Positions 49,411 to 59,552 of a stretch of DNA of 64,000 bases are shown piece after piece (position 1 is the first letter of the stretch; every line of letters begins with the position of its first letter). The notes under the pieces are model-generated. The model was not told the DNA's origin, ran no database searches, and saw only the letters and a list, made by a program, of their open reading frames with translations. Origin of the DNA: Taudactylus pleione (taxonomy: Eukaryota; Chordata; Amphibia; Anura; Myobatrachidae); contig JAUIMM010000646.1 of assembly GCA_031769625.1 (NCBI GenBank), positions 1,054,501-1,118,500 of the forward strand, read 5' to 3'. The position numbers and the translations under genes were made by a program.

Positions 49411-49935
49411 GGGTCTAATTCTGAGTAGGATGCAGCTGCAGCCAAGGCTGCGTCTTATGGCCGTTACGCATCAGTGACTTTATGCAAATGCTGCTACACA
49501 GCCCTTTCCTAGTGTACATCCGTACATCTGAATGTGCAAGGACTGAGACGCCCACTTTGAGCATCCTCAGGTGCTGTAATACCGGTCAGTGCATCTTTAG
49601 ACGCCATAATCGGTCACATCAACAAAACTTAGATTAGCCCCATGGCAGATGCAATTTCACTTTCACCCCCTGAGTATATCCTCCTATGTCAGCGCCTGTG
49701 CGTCGGTGTATGCAGCCCCCTTCGCTGGCACTCCCCTTACACGGCCATGAGACGGATCATTTTTGTGCATATTAATAGCCACCTCCCAGTCATCTCCCCG
49801 GATGGACCTGCACTTTTCCAAAAGGTTTCTGATACAGTACGTATCAGTCGCAACTGCGCCTGTGTGGGAGCACTCTGTGTAATGCGCTGTGGGAGTGCTT
49901 AGGGATTTTCTTCCATGAGAAGTAGCAAAAAATTG

Positions 49936-49940
49936 CTCAG
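49936..49940. other. Target-site duplication CTCAG, left side of solo LTR
   Basis: CTCAG directly precedes the TG of the LTR and recurs directly after its terminal CA at 51920-51924. Confidence 0.85.
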
Positions 49941-50118
49941 TGTCACAGTTGGTGCTAGTGAGTTACCTGTATCAGGTGATGAACTGGAATCACTGGAGGC
50001 CGGCTGGACTGGAACCATGGGTAACATGAATAGCTCTTTTAATAAAAGAAGTGGGTAGCAGTGAGAACTGCCTTTGGTGATGAGTGACTGGAACTGGAAA
50101 CGAGACGTTGGAATGAGA

Positions 50119-50371
50119 CCAGAAGGAACTTGGAGGGACCGGACCGGGACCGGCAAGTAGGCTGACTGAGCTGGTTGGGGTACCAGTAGATGAGCTTGCA
50201 GATGGATGGTAGCACGGAAGCTACTTGGTGCAGCTAATGAGCCGTGAGGTGAGTGGACTTGGAGGAACCAGACTGGGACCGGCAGGAAAGCTGACTGAGC
50301 TGGTCGGGTTACTAGTAGATGGGCTTGCAGATGGATGGTAGCGTGGAAGCTACTTGTTGTGGATTGGGAAG
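50119..50371. repeat. 129-bp direct duplication inside the LTR
   Basis: GCTGACTGAGCTGGT is at 50161 and 50290, and GCTTGCAGATGGATGGTAGC is at 50194 and 50323. Two copies lie 129 bp apart at roughly 85-90% identity by eye. Each copy ends with GGAAGCTACTTG, the core word of the following 49-bp repeat. Confidence 0.85.
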
Positions 50372-50373
50372 TT

Positions 50374-51430
50374 GTGGGTAGACGTTGGTAGCTGGGTGGC
50401 TACGTGGAGCGGCTGGATAGCCGTGGGTAGACGCTGGTAGCTAGGTGGCTATGTGGAGCGGCTGGATAGCCGTGGGTAGACGCTGGTAGCTGGGTAGCTA
50501 TGTGGAGCGGCCGGATAGCCGTGGGTAGACGTGGGTAGCTGGGTGGCTACGTGGAGCGGCTGGATAGCCGTGGGTAGACGCTGGTAGCTGGGTGGCTACG
50601 TGGAGGGGCCGGATAGCCGTGGGTAGACGCTGGTAGCTGGGTGGCTACGTGGAGCAGCTGGATAGCCATGGGTAGACGCTGGTAGCTGGGTAGCTATGTG
50701 GAGCGGCTGGATAGCCATGGGTAGACGCTGGTAGCTAGGTGGCTACGTGGAGCGGCTGGATAGCCGTGGGTAGATGCTGGTAGCTGGGTGGCTACGTGGA
50801 GCGGCTGGATAGCCGTGGGTAGACGCTGGTAGCTGGGTGGCTACTTGGAGCGGCTGGATAGCCGTGGGTAGACGCTGGTAGCTGGGTGGCTACGTGGAGC
50901 GACTGGATAGCCGTGGGTAGATGCTGGTAGCTGGGTGGCTACGTGGAGCGACTGGATAGCCGTGGGTAGATGCTGGTAGCTGGGTGGCTACGTGGAGGGG
51001 CTGGATAGCCGTGGGTAGATGCTGGTAGCTGGGTGGCTACGTGGAGCGGCTTGGGAGCCGTTGGTGAGAGATGGTAGCGTGGAAGCTACTTGGAGTGGCC
51101 TGGGAGCCGTAGGTGAGAGATGGTAGCGTGGAAGCTGCTTGATGCGGCCTGGGAGCCGTGGGTGAGAGATGGTAGCATGAAAGCTACTTGGTGCGGCCTG
51201 GGAGCCGTGTGGAGAAGCTGGTAGCGTGGAAGCTACTTGGAGCGGCCTGGGAGCCGTAGGTGAGAGATGATAGCGTGGAAGCTACTTGGTGCGGCCTGGG
51301 AGCTGTGGGTGAGAGATGTAGCGTGGAAGCTACTTGGTGCGGCCTGGGAGCCATGTGGAGAAAAGCTGGTAGCGCGGAAGCTACTTGGAGCGGCCTGGGA
51401 GCCGTAGGTGAGAGGCTAGTAGCGTGGATA
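50374..51430. repeat. 49-bp minisatellite, about 21-22 copies in two subtypes
   Basis: Subtype A (about 50374-51045, roughly 13-14 copies) reads GCTGGTAGCTGGGTGGCTAC, GTGGAGCGGCTGGATAGCC, GTGGGTAGAC. Subtype B (about 51046-51430, roughly 8 copies) reads GGTAGCGTGGAAGCTAC, TTGGAGCGGCCTGGGAGCC, GTAGGTGAGAGAT. Both are 49 bp and clearly related, and the switch between them is abrupt. Confidence 0.92.
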
Positions 51431-51963
51431 GCTGAACACAGCAGGCTTACGGATAGCACTGGTCTAGGAACCAGCAGGAGCCTGGGACATACTGGTACAC
51501 AGAGGTACAGCTATAGCACAAGTAGTACACCACAGAACGTAACAAGATGTTCAAGCACTGAGTGCTATTAGAGGAGGATCTATATACCTAGAGTCTGGCA
51601 GCGATTGGTGGATACAGACAGGTGGTCTGGCAGTGGCATTCTGAGTGGAGCAAGGCACAACATACAGAGGGAGTAATCAGCCCTTGAGAATCAGGACCAC
51701 ACCTGTGATTCCAATTAAGACTAGCAATGCTCACAGACAGAGCAGGGTCCAGGTGATTAATCAATCAGTGTGGGAAGGAGAGCAGTCTGCACACACAGAG
51801 ATGTCACAGCCAGCATGATTCAGTCAGAGCAGATGTCCCAGGAGAATTACAAACACAGATCCATGGAGCAGCTGGCAGAGGTAAGTCACAAAAGGTAAAA
51901 ACTAGCCAGGATTGTGACACTCAGCTCCGTGAACACCGGAGTCTGGCTCTGAATCAGACGCCC

Positions 51964-52197
51964 AAAACATTTATGAATTTTGCCGGCTATGATTATTTCC
52001 TAATAATTAGGGCAAAAACAGTTAATAATTAACTTTATGGGGCCAAAATACCTGTATCAATTTATTAAGACAATAATATTAAAGGGGCATTATTAATAAT
52101 TAGTCCTTTTACAGGGGCATTCATATTTATTAATGGCGGTGGTAAAATACATTGTTTTTTTCATGTGAGCACCATTTATAGCGCACACTTGTAACAC
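51964..52197. other. A/T-rich unassigned stretch
   Basis: There are repeated AATAATTA-type words and two GGGGCATT words at 52084 and 52113. It contains TTTATAGCGCACACTTG at 52175-52191. No gene. Confidence 0.55.
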
Positions 52198-52475
52198 CAG
52201 GGCCGTAGCTAGGGTAGTGCGGCCGGTGCCATCGCACAGGGCACCACAGGTCTGGGGGCGCTATTTGGGCCTGTCAAATTTCTGTTTATTATCATTCTCA
52301 CTTGTAGCTTCCTCATATTTCATCCCCAGCATCTCCTAGCCTCTCCTTTCTCTTCCCTGGCCCTTCCCCATGAAGCCATGGCCCTTTTTTGGGTGCATTA
52401 TGTCCCTTTCAAAAATGAGGGGGGCGCCAATGCTCTTTCTGGCACAGGGCACCAAAAAGTCTAGTTACGGCTCTG
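52198..52475. mobile_element. 278-bp hAT MITE
   Basis: The TIRs are CAGGGCCGTAGCTAG and its imperfect inverse CTAGTTACGGCTCTG. The flanks are TGTAACAC (52190-52197) and TGTGACAC (52476-52483), an 8-bp target duplication with 7 of 8 matching. TIRs starting CAGGG with 8-bp duplications define hAT elements. No transposase is present, so it depends on an autonomous relative. Confidence 0.88.
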
Positions 52476-52547
52476 TGTGACACTACAAGTGCCAGCATGC
52501 CCATGCAAAGCTAATCATACTTTATTAACTAGTTTTGCCCTCTTTTT

Positions 52548-52800
52548 TTAGGAAAGGCAATGAGAGCCAGCATAGGAGTTGGAGGAGAGGTGAGGCTGTA
52601 TCTGAGTGATGAGAAAGGAAGATAAGATGGGCAGCAGTATTGAGGATAGAGCAAGGCCAGAGAGGAGGAGGATGCAGTAGTCCCGGCAGGAGATGATCAG
52701 GGCATGATTGAGATTTGGTAGCCTCATAGGGGAGGAAGGGTCAGATAACAGGGATGTTGCGGAGTTGGGAACGGCAGGATTGAGAGATACCATAATAGGA
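52548..52800 (-). pseudogene. LINE reverse-transcriptase C-terminal fragment (L2/CR1-like)
   Basis: On the minus strand one frame gives SCRSQLRNIPVI, and a second frame continues with LNHALIISCRDYCILLLSGL. The order (a C..QLRNI block, about 15 residues, then ALI.SR.DYC..LLSGL) is the familiar RT thumb region of L2/CR1/Rex-like vertebrate LINEs. At least one frameshift separates the blocks, and the usual LDYCN is altered to RDYCI. No catalytic YADD motif is present. This is a short dead fragment. Confidence 0.6.
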
Positions 52801-53688
52801 TGAGGGAGAGGGAGGAGTCCAGGATAACCAGCAGGCAGCAGGGATGAGTGATATGAGAGAGGGTGGTGTTGGCAACAGTAAGAAAATGTTATGTGCACTG
52901 GGCAAGCTGAACTCATAGGCATTGCCTGGCAACCCAGTGCTGACTCTCCTGCAGGCACGACTGGACCCACCATTGGACCCACCTTCTGGCATTTGTGGCA
53001 ATTGCCAGAAGGGCTGAAGGCCGGGCTGAGCAACTCTGCCTTAGCTTGGCTGGCTTGCTGAGACGGTGTGTCCTGCCTCCGTGGTACATGGCATGCCCTT
53101 GGATGCGTGGCCATGCCTCCTTTTCTGTGCATGGATACACACAGCATACCGGGGCCGATTCTTTCCCCCAGCCCCTCCCTGCCTGCAGGTGACATTGTGG
53201 GAGTTTCAGAGGATAGACTGGTCACTATGAAGACGTGGCAGCTTCTTTCTAGTGTTGTTCCATGGTCCCCAGGTGCTTTGAGTGGCAATAATTGCAGGGA
53301 CTGGTCTGCAGCTCCCTTCTCACTGGTGGAGCAGGGTTTAAATAGCCATTTTGTCTGCACCTTTGTTGCTTATATTACCTGTCACTCTGACCATGCTGAT
53401 CCCACTGAATCCTGCTTTGGATTATTTGTTGCTGACCCAGACTATTTTGAATATTGTTGGTCTCTCTTCTCCTGACCTTGGCTTGTTTCCTAATATTCCT
53501 AAAAATTTGGACAGTGACCTGACTTGTTCTTGCTTCCAGCCCTGACCTTGTTTCTGGAATTAGTTTGCTTAACCCTGTGAACTTTCTGTTATTCCGTTTG
53601 TTGCACCTCCAATGTTACTTGCCTGTCAACCAGCTACATATTCAATGTCATTCAGAGATATCAAATCAGAAAAGGATAATTTTACTAT
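52801..53688. other. Unassigned stretch, possibly including LTR debris
   Basis: The ORFs here are overlapping, short and low complexity. About 53330-53580, with repeated CTGACC words (53450-53545), resembles the R/U5-like part of Gypsy LTRs, but no TG..CA ends or duplications could be fixed. About 52895-52960 has TGGCAACCCAGTGCTGA wording seen in many dispersed repeats. Confidence 0.35.
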
Positions 53689-54021
53689 CAGTGGCGTACT
53701 GTGGCATAGAGGGCCCACCAGGTGAATGCAGTAGTAGGGGCCAATGCTTACGGGGTGTGGTCATCCACCAGAGGGGGTGTGGCCAGCCACCACAGTTGGC
53801 TAACCATTAGGCGAATACTGGTTTAGTTTCTATAGAAGAAAGCCACGAACCAATGTTTTTCAGTGGTCCTGCTCCACAAGATAACTGACCCTCCAATAGA
53901 GTAACAGTGTACAATGCAGTGCACAGTCTAGAACAGGACCCCTAGAGGAGGGGGTGGGGCCCTCAGGTAGTGGGGCCCACCGGGGATTTCCCCTGTTCCC
54001 CTGTGGGCCAGTCCGACCCTG
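53689..54021. mobile_element. hAT-like non-autonomous element
   Basis: The left end CAGTGGCGTACTGTGGC and the right end GTGGGCCAGTCCGACCCTG (inverse CAGGGTCGGACTGGCCCAC) are both typical hAT-style termini, and inside both sits GGGCCCACC. The flanking octamers (TTTACTAT and ATCATAAT) agree at only about half the positions. It is either old or a composite of two related elements. Confidence 0.55.
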
Positions 54022-54530
54022 ATCATAATTAAGATGGTATTGGACACCAAAGGAAATGATGAGCAGGGCCAGCGAGAGCTGACTGGGGCCCAGGTACTAG
54101 GAAACGGGGGAAGGCATGGCCAACTCAGGGATGTGTGTCCACGCTCCTCTGTAAAATAAAAAAAAAATAGCATGCATAGCGCTGCCTGTCTGGGCCCTCC
54201 AACAAGCCCGGGCCTGGGTAAAGAGTAACTGCCCAGAGATCTCTTTCTTCACCTCTCGTCGATATAATCTCATCCCCAAAGTTATAATGAGTTTAATTTC
54301 TTTAAATTGCATTTCTGTGGGAAAGTATTTATCGAACCAAAGTAACAAAAACATTCTGAGATATGCAGGATGATACATAAGCAAAGGGTGACCTCTAGTG
54401 GTCTCTGACTTTCATTTCATGCACCACTGCATATAACATACACCCCTTCCTAGAAAACACGTTGACTGACACTGTAAAAAGATAAAGAACAAATTGATTA
54501 GCTAAAGGTCAAAAGAATCAGAAAAATAAA
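54022..54530. other. Unassigned stretch with a hAT-like end
   Basis: CAGGGCCAGCGAGAGCTGAC at 54064 looks like another hAT terminus, and GGGCCCTCC...GCCCGGGCC near 54190-54215 may be its partner. The remainder, to 54530, is A/T-rich with no gene. Confidence 0.4.
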
Positions 54531-55059
54531 GGCCCTGATTCAGACCCACTCGCGAGCGGCTGTCCGCTCGCAAGTGGGTCGATGTTCTGCACTGAGCATG
54601 CGCACGACGGAGGGAGCTCCGTCGTGCGCATGCGCCAGACGCGACGAGCGAAGGAAAGTCCTTCGCTCGTTGTGTCTGATCAAAGGGGGCGTGCTGTCGA
54701 TGTTGATTGACAGCACGCCCCCTTTGGTGGGCGTGCCGGGGGCGTGCCTCCCTGACGGGGGCGTTCCCACGGGAACGCCTCCCGTCAGAAGCCGGCCCAC
54801 TGACATCACTAGTGATGTCAGTGGGAGTAATTTTGGCTCTGATAGAGCCAAAATCACTCCGGAGCTTGCGGTTGAAAACCTCAACCGCAGGCTCCGGCTC
54901 GCAGTTTCGATGGTCGCGATGGTCAAGACCATGGCGGCCTTCAAACTGCACGCTCGTATAGCCTGTGGGTGGTGACCCACAGCTATACGAGCGTCCATGA
55001 GGACGCTCCATTTTCATGGAGGGCGGCCCTCATTCAGAGCAGGGCTCTGAATGAGGGCC
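54531..55059. mobile_element. 529-bp MITE composed of about twelve consecutive hairpins
   Basis: The outer TIRs are GGCCCTGATTCAGACCC (left) and the inverse of GGGCTCTGAATGAGGGCC (right), flanked by AAA on both sides. The interior is a chain of unrelated foldbacks: 54543-54580 (17-bp arms), 54596-54633 (17-bp perfect), 54636-54678, 54681-54726 (18-bp perfect), 54752-54788, 54796-54825 (30-bp perfect palindrome), 54825-54859, 54859-54897 (17-bp arms, one mismatch), 54901-54949 (imperfect), 54951-54993, 54994-55020 (weak) and 55025-55059 (16-bp perfect). Little sequence is left unpaired. It has no coding capacity; TIRs and size suggest a Harbinger-like MITE. Confidence 0.85.
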
Positions 55060-55529
55060 AAAGTTTCCAATTATTTATGAAGGAATTAGCCGTTACTGCA
55101 TTAGCGTTCACCTCTGAATCGGGCACAATGCCAGATAAATCTGTAAATGATATAAACTATTGTTGTCCTGTTAACAAAAAACTTTGAAGAAAGTCTCTCT
55201 CTCCCAGAATGGCAGCTTGTGAATATACAAACAAGTAGCAATGGTTTTATCACACCCACAGCGGAACTCAGGGGAGGTTTGACTTATCCTCCAAAAGTTA
55301 AAAACCGTTGACATTGTAACAGTGGAGTTTGGTTATGGCACTACAGGTCTCAGCAATGTTTTTGTCTCTTGCACCTTGCTTTTGCTAAATCTGAAAGCTG
55401 CTTAGTCTGAGATACTTGTTAGGCTCTGAAGCACTCACCTGTTGCAAAGGTTCACTCCAGTCTCAGCTCAATGGGGTACATTTACTAAGAATTGTGTTAT
55501 AGATTGCTCTCTCAGGTGTGTTTAGCCTG
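55060..55529. other. Unassigned stretch
   Basis: Mixed composition. GGGGTACATTTACTAAG at 55471-55487 resembles the end of another frog MITE, but no partner end was located. No gene. Confidence 0.4.
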
Positions 55530-56574
55530 TTTTTCTGTGAGCCGGTCCTGGTTCTGAAAGCAGCACCGGGCTCCACTAGTGGGGGTGTAATGCCGCAGCC
55601 AGAGGACACACTTAACAGGGTCTCCCGGCCACAGCATTCTCACCCCCACCTAGTCAGCACCCCAAGCCGGAGTTTCCTGGGAAGGTGGGGACCCCCCAAT
55701 AAAGAGGTCCTCCCTCTCCAGGGTGCCTCAGGCCGGGGCTAAAGCCCAGGGCTATCTCCTGCATCCCTGATAAATGGATGTGGGCTTGATAGTGTTAATT
55801 GTGTAAAAATATTGTCTTTTTCAGGGGGACTAGAGGCCCCAGCAAGCCTCCCCCGTATGCCAGTACTTGGAGAACCACAAGTAACAGCATGCTGGGCATT
55901 AAAAGGCCATCTGGTACCTCTAGTCCTCCTGTAAAAGAAATATATAAAAAATATATATATTTTATTACACATACACTTACACTCACTCACACTACATACT
56001 TACCTTGTCCCTATCCCCAGTCTCTCCCCTTGACCAGTAGAATCCTGTAAACAAAATCCATACTGGCCCACCCCTTTATTCAAGTCCTCTTCGTTCCATG
56101 TACATACACAGACTTGACAAAATATAGAAACCCATAGGGACCCGTATGCAAAATTTTCCCCGTATTTTTAGAACCAGGACCAGCGCACAGAGCCTGGTGC
56201 TGGTTCATTAAATATGGAGGACCCCTACACATTTTGTTACCCATATTTTTTGAACCAGCGCTGGCTCACACAACACAGGGCTGGTTATGCTTTTGAGGGG
56301 GACCCCAATCCATTTAAAAAAATAAATTTATGTACACATTATATACAGAATACACACATGCAGCCTGCACGTATCTCACTGACAACGACTCCTCTTGCAC
56401 CAAACACACCTTGTCATCAGTACACCACACACTACTGCCTATGCCCTTCTTCCTCCCAGACTTCCCTTTTCACTCCTCCACTTCAGCCACCTGATGTCTC
56501 CTCACCTCAGTTGTACTGCTTATGTGTCTGTCCTTTTCCCTCATCCAGTGCAGCCTGGGAAATGTAGTCCCAAA
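55530..56574. mobile_element. Unnamed dispersed-repeat mosaic
   Basis: Two CCGGTCCTGGTTCTGAAAGC / GAACCAGGACCAGCGC-like words (55541, 56171) and GAACCAGCGCTGGC (56252) suggest related sequence in both orientations. Inside, AGGGGGACTAGAGG (about 55824) and CCTCTAGTCCTCC (about 55916) form an inverted pair around a roughly 100-bp centre with CCAGTACTTGGAGAACC. The right margin ends GCAGCCTGGGAAATGTAGTCCC, cut by the hAT MITE at 56575. Several short ORFs are not conserved-looking. Confidence 0.4.
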
Positions 56575-56937
56575 CAGGGGCATTTCTAGTGAGGAGGGGG
56601 GCCCGTGTGCAGTCTCCGTCACGGGCCCCCTCCTCTTTGTTCGGCAACCGGCAGAGCTCTGAGCTGTGCGCGGCCAGCGCCGGAGTTATAGACTCTGGGC
56701 ACTAGAGTGTGCCCAGAGTCTATAGCACATGCACAGGTCACCGGGAAAATGGCATCGGCGGCCATTTTCCCTGTACTGCGCATGCGCAAACTACGGGAAA
56801 ATGACTGCTGCAGCCATTTTCCAAGATGTTTTTACAGCCCGGAGAGGTAAGTATATTATAGGTGCAGGGTGTGCGGCGCGGGGCCCCTCTGGACCCAGGG
56901 GCCTGCACACCCTGCATCCATTATAGATACGCGCCTG
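56575..56937. mobile_element. 363-bp hAT MITE, copy 1 of a family
   Basis: The termini are CAGGGGCATTTCTAG and the inverse of TAGATACGCGCCTG. A perfect 8-bp duplication GTCCCAAA flanks it (56567-56574 and 56938-56945). An internal inverted block, TATAGACTCTGGGCACTAG with its mirror, is shared with the copy at 59553-59942. Both copies also share CCGGGAAAATGGC..GGCCATTTTC. Confidence 0.93.
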
Positions 56938-57207
56938 GTCCCAAACACTGGCACAATCCTACACAGCACCAGCAAGTAACTAGGGGGCAGAGGCAAAAGT
57001 GATACCCTCATGTCTGCAGGATATCACATCATCACTTCCTCCCAGTGATGTGTAACAGCATGTTTAAGAGCTAAAGATCTACTACATGACTGAGTACTTT
57101 CCAAATATTCACAAGAGTGTTTGCCCTAAATAAAACCAGATTGGTCAGCATGCATAATGGAAAGGAAGCTCTTTATGAAAATCTTATCATCTGCATTAAG
57201 TAACTAA
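56938..57207. other. Short unassigned interval between MITEs
   Basis: It starts with the duplicated GTCCCAAA and continues as the interrupted host sequence (ACACTGGCACAATCC). No recognisable element. Confidence 0.5.
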
Positions 57208-58088
57208 GGGCCATATTCAATTAGAGGCGAAAAGTGCCGTTTGCCGAAAAGTTTCCGCAGATTCGGACTTTCCGCCTGTTTTCAAAGTATCTCCACATTC
57301 AATTCCAGGACGAATTCGCGTAAGCAGAAACTCAATGCATTTTAATAGGTGGAAAAGTATCTCCTATGATTAGCAGGAGAAAAAAAGTGCAAAATCGTTA
57401 TTTTGGGGTGCAAACATGGGGAAACGACTCTGAACCCTTGGAACAGCCCCCAAAGGACAAAACAACCTAAACATTGTAAAAACTTTATCTCAAAACACCC
57501 CAAAAAAAGCACTTTCGTTTTGGGGGCAAAAAAGTAAAAAGTGATGGGACAACTATAAAAACTAGTGAAATAGACTTCTTGGGGTGCTGTAAGGAGGGGC
57601 CAAGTGTTTATATGATTGCAGGTGCATGTATGAAGGTGGTTTTTCACGTTTTTTAAAAGTTCACTTTAGAGACATAAAAATATGCTCGCACCCATTTTCA
57701 AGTACCCCAAATTTGACTGGACTACTTATTTTTATAAAAAAAATACTGCTTTATGCCATTCTTCACCACTTTTGCAAAGACGCTAATAAGAAACAATTTA
57801 AACTACTTAAGTACCCCAAACACTTTTACTAGGGCTATTAGTACACATCTACATTGGTTCCCTATGTTAGTGCATCTTTTTTGGGGGTACAGACTGATTT
57901 CCCCACTTCTGACAGTACTTTCCGCCGGTTCCGCATTCGCCGGTTTCCATTTTCGCCTGTTTTGGAGTTGAATAGGGTGAAAAGCGGGGACGCGCACGGA
58001 AAGTTTTCGCCTCTGAAATAGGTGAAGGAGGCGGAAAGTCAAACAGGTGAAACTTTTCCGACTTTTCGCCTCTAATTGAATACGGGCC
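57208..58088. mobile_element. 881-bp Harbinger-like MITE, ATTCAATTAGAGGCG type
   Basis: The left TIR GGGCCATATTCAATTAGAGG (then CGAAAAG) is mirrored at the right end (CTTTTCGCCTCTAATTGAATACGGGCC). TAA directly flanks both sides (57205-57207 and 58089-58091), the TWA duplication typical of PIF/Harbinger. The inner parts near both ends are rich in CCG and AAAAGT words that pair with each other. No transposase; the ORFs inside are short. Confidence 0.88.
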
Positions 58089-58252
58089 TAAATTGGCTTA
58101 TATAAACCTGGAAGTTGTGAATCATGGCCTGGTTTCGGAAGAACCTTGACAGTGGCGAAATTAAAGTAAGAGAGCAAAATAAGGGCAGTTAAAATGTAAT
58201 GAATACAGCTTGCAAACGTTAAAAGATTCTGGCTGAATGTTGTCATAGTTAT
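58089..58252. other. Short unassigned interval
   Basis: A/T-rich sequence between the Harbinger-like MITE and the LINE fragment. It may be an unaligned continuation of the LINE. Confidence 0.4.
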
Positions 58253-58610
58253 TGTTCTGGATCAGGAACTTTAGAGGATTTTAAAGATTTAATAACCTTT
58301 CAAATTTCCTCAGTGGTAATGGGGTCTAATTGAAGAGCATCCTGCTGCATAGACATTTGTGAGAGGGAGAGCTCCTACCAAAAAGTGATATTTTGACATT
58401 AATCAACAGAGGATTGAGATTATAACTGTGTATAAAAGGATTTAAAAATATCAGTGATTTGTGCCCCCTTATGCACCTGGGAGCCGTCAGAGTGACATAA
58501 TATAATAGTTGAAGATTTCTAACCCCTTAGTTTTACTTGTATTTTTTGCCAAAACCACTTTACCTTGCCCTAAGAAATATTTCAAGTCTTTTGCCCGTAT
58601 GGTGTAGTTC
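58253..58610 (-). pseudogene. L1-type LINE ORF2 fragment between endonuclease and RT
   Basis: On the minus strand one frame carries SDGSQVHKGAQITDIFKSFY (about 58493-58430) and, 54 codons further in the same frame, DPITTEEI followed by KSLKSSKVPDPE (58326 to about 58263). That is the order in L1/Tx1-type ORF2: a DG turn, F..FY..LY, then (L)..PIT.EE..KAIKSLK..K.PGPDG at the start of the RT domain. Stops interrupt it (after FYTQL and after EEI), and the usual PGPDG is decayed. No RT catalytic motif remains. It is a dead internal fragment that would read right to left. Confidence 0.7.
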
Positions 58611-58647
58611 TAAGTAATAAATACTACTTTATTTTGGCACAACATCT

Positions 58648-58836
58648 GGGTTTTTTTTTTACGAAGCGTCGGGATGTAAAACCCGGCACTTCTGATTGTG
58701 TTTATGCCTGATATTTAAAAGAGCAATGCTTTTACTAGCCATGTCTTGCTAGTTAAAGCATTGCCCTTTTAAATACTGGCCATAAACACAGTCAGAAGTG
58801 CAGGGTTTTACAACATGACACTTCATAAATAAACCC
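58648..58836. mobile_element. 189-bp foldback MITE
   Basis: The two halves are near-complete inverse copies, with arms of about 90 bp. The left half runs GGGTTT...GAAGCGTC...GTAAAACCCGGCACTTCTG, then TTTAAAAGAGCAATGC, then ACTAGC. The right half mirrors this and ends AAATAAACCC. Both flanks are TCT. It has no coding capacity. A transcript would form one long imperfect hairpin. Confidence 0.85.
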
Positions 58837-59085
58837 TCTGGACTTTTTTACTGCCTGTCTCTGATGGAGAAATCCTTGCCTTTCTGTTGTGTGAAAGCAG
58901 GAAGTAACAAAAGTACTGCTGAAGAGAATAGTTGCATCAGGGCCTGTGGTATTTACCATTTACCACAACATCATGAAAAATAAAAAAAAATACAAATCTT
59001 ATTTGGGTTACCACAATGATACATGCATACACATAAAATACACAAAAAGTATCCTTTACAGTGGGCTTTGCTACTGTATTTACAC

Positions 59086-59492
59086 CATACTTGCCTACTT
59101 TTGAAAAAGCATTTCAGGGAGATTGTGAAAGCACCACCTATAAGCGCGCGTTAATGTGGGCGTGTCCTGCTACATCTGAGGGGCGTGTCATAAAATTGAT
59201 TTACATCCAAATGTAAACAAGACCCAAAGCAGTTAGTACAATCTATTTATTGATGAAAACACACTAAAACTTTTCAGAAAATGCCTGTAGCCATAGGGAT
59301 TATACCCAATGCAGGGAAATTATACTAATGATCCCATTTGAATGTATATATCTCTGTTTTTATGTTTAATATAACAGCTACATAATGGGGGTAAGGTGGC
59401 ATCAGGGAGATTGCTAGACTCTTCAGGGACACTGGGAGATTGCTGCTATTTCAGGGAGTCTCCCTGACAATGAGGGAGCGTTGGCAAGTATG
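59086..59492. mobile_element. 407-bp hAT MITE, CATACTTGCC family, complete
   Basis: It starts CATACTTGCCTACTTTTG and ends AGCGTTGGCAAGTATG (inverse CATACTTGCCAACGC). It is flanked by a perfect 8-bp duplication ATTTACAC (59078-59085 and 59493-59500). The right half matches the truncated copy at 47347-47576 in the opposite orientation. Inner CAGGGAGA / TCTCCCTG words form subterminal inverted repeats. Confidence 0.92.
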
Positions 59493-59552
59493 ATTTACAC
59501 ACAGACTGGCAGGAGGTAATCAAGCCCCTTGTTCCTTACCATACAGTTCACA

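Larger units (their letters stand above)
49941..51919. mobile_element. Solo LTR, 1,979 bp, with internal minisatellite expansion
   Basis: It begins TGTCACAGTTGG and ends GGATTGTGACA, so it has TG..CA termini with a short TGTCACA/TGTGACA inverted repeat, and perfect 5-bp CTCAG target duplications on both sides. No internal retroelement genes are present, so it is a solo LTR left by recombination between two LTRs. A TATA-like TATATACC (51581) follows the minisatellite. More than half of the LTR is tandem repeat. The orientation is likely plus from the TATA placement. Confidence 0.88.
49411..51963. mobile_element. Probable MITE split by a nested solo LTR
   Basis: The left end GGGTCTAATTCTGAG (49411) and the right end CTCTGAATCAGACGCCC (ending 51963) are inverted relatives of the ATTCAGA-type TIRs elsewhere in the window. 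The solo LTR (49941-51919) and its duplicated CTCAG lie inside. Without the LTR the element would be about 570 bp, matching the size of the sister MITE at 46442-47049. Flanking triplets do not match, so the boundaries are tentative. Confidence 0.5.

Noticed and set aside
51184..51571. ORFs on both strands over the 49-bp repeat.
   Set aside because: Repeat-derived, with no conserved features, and located inside a solo LTR.
52548..53360. 270-codon minus-strand ORF as a gene.
   Set aside because: Only its C-terminal part resembles anything (a LINE RT fragment, frameshifted). The rest is low-complexity Ser/Pro/Leu sequence over unrelated repeats.
54502..55017. ORFs of 171, 152 and 133 codons in 54.5-55.0 kb.
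   Set aside because: They overlap in several frames on both strands across the hairpin MITE. Palindromic GC-rich DNA lacks stops symmetrically.
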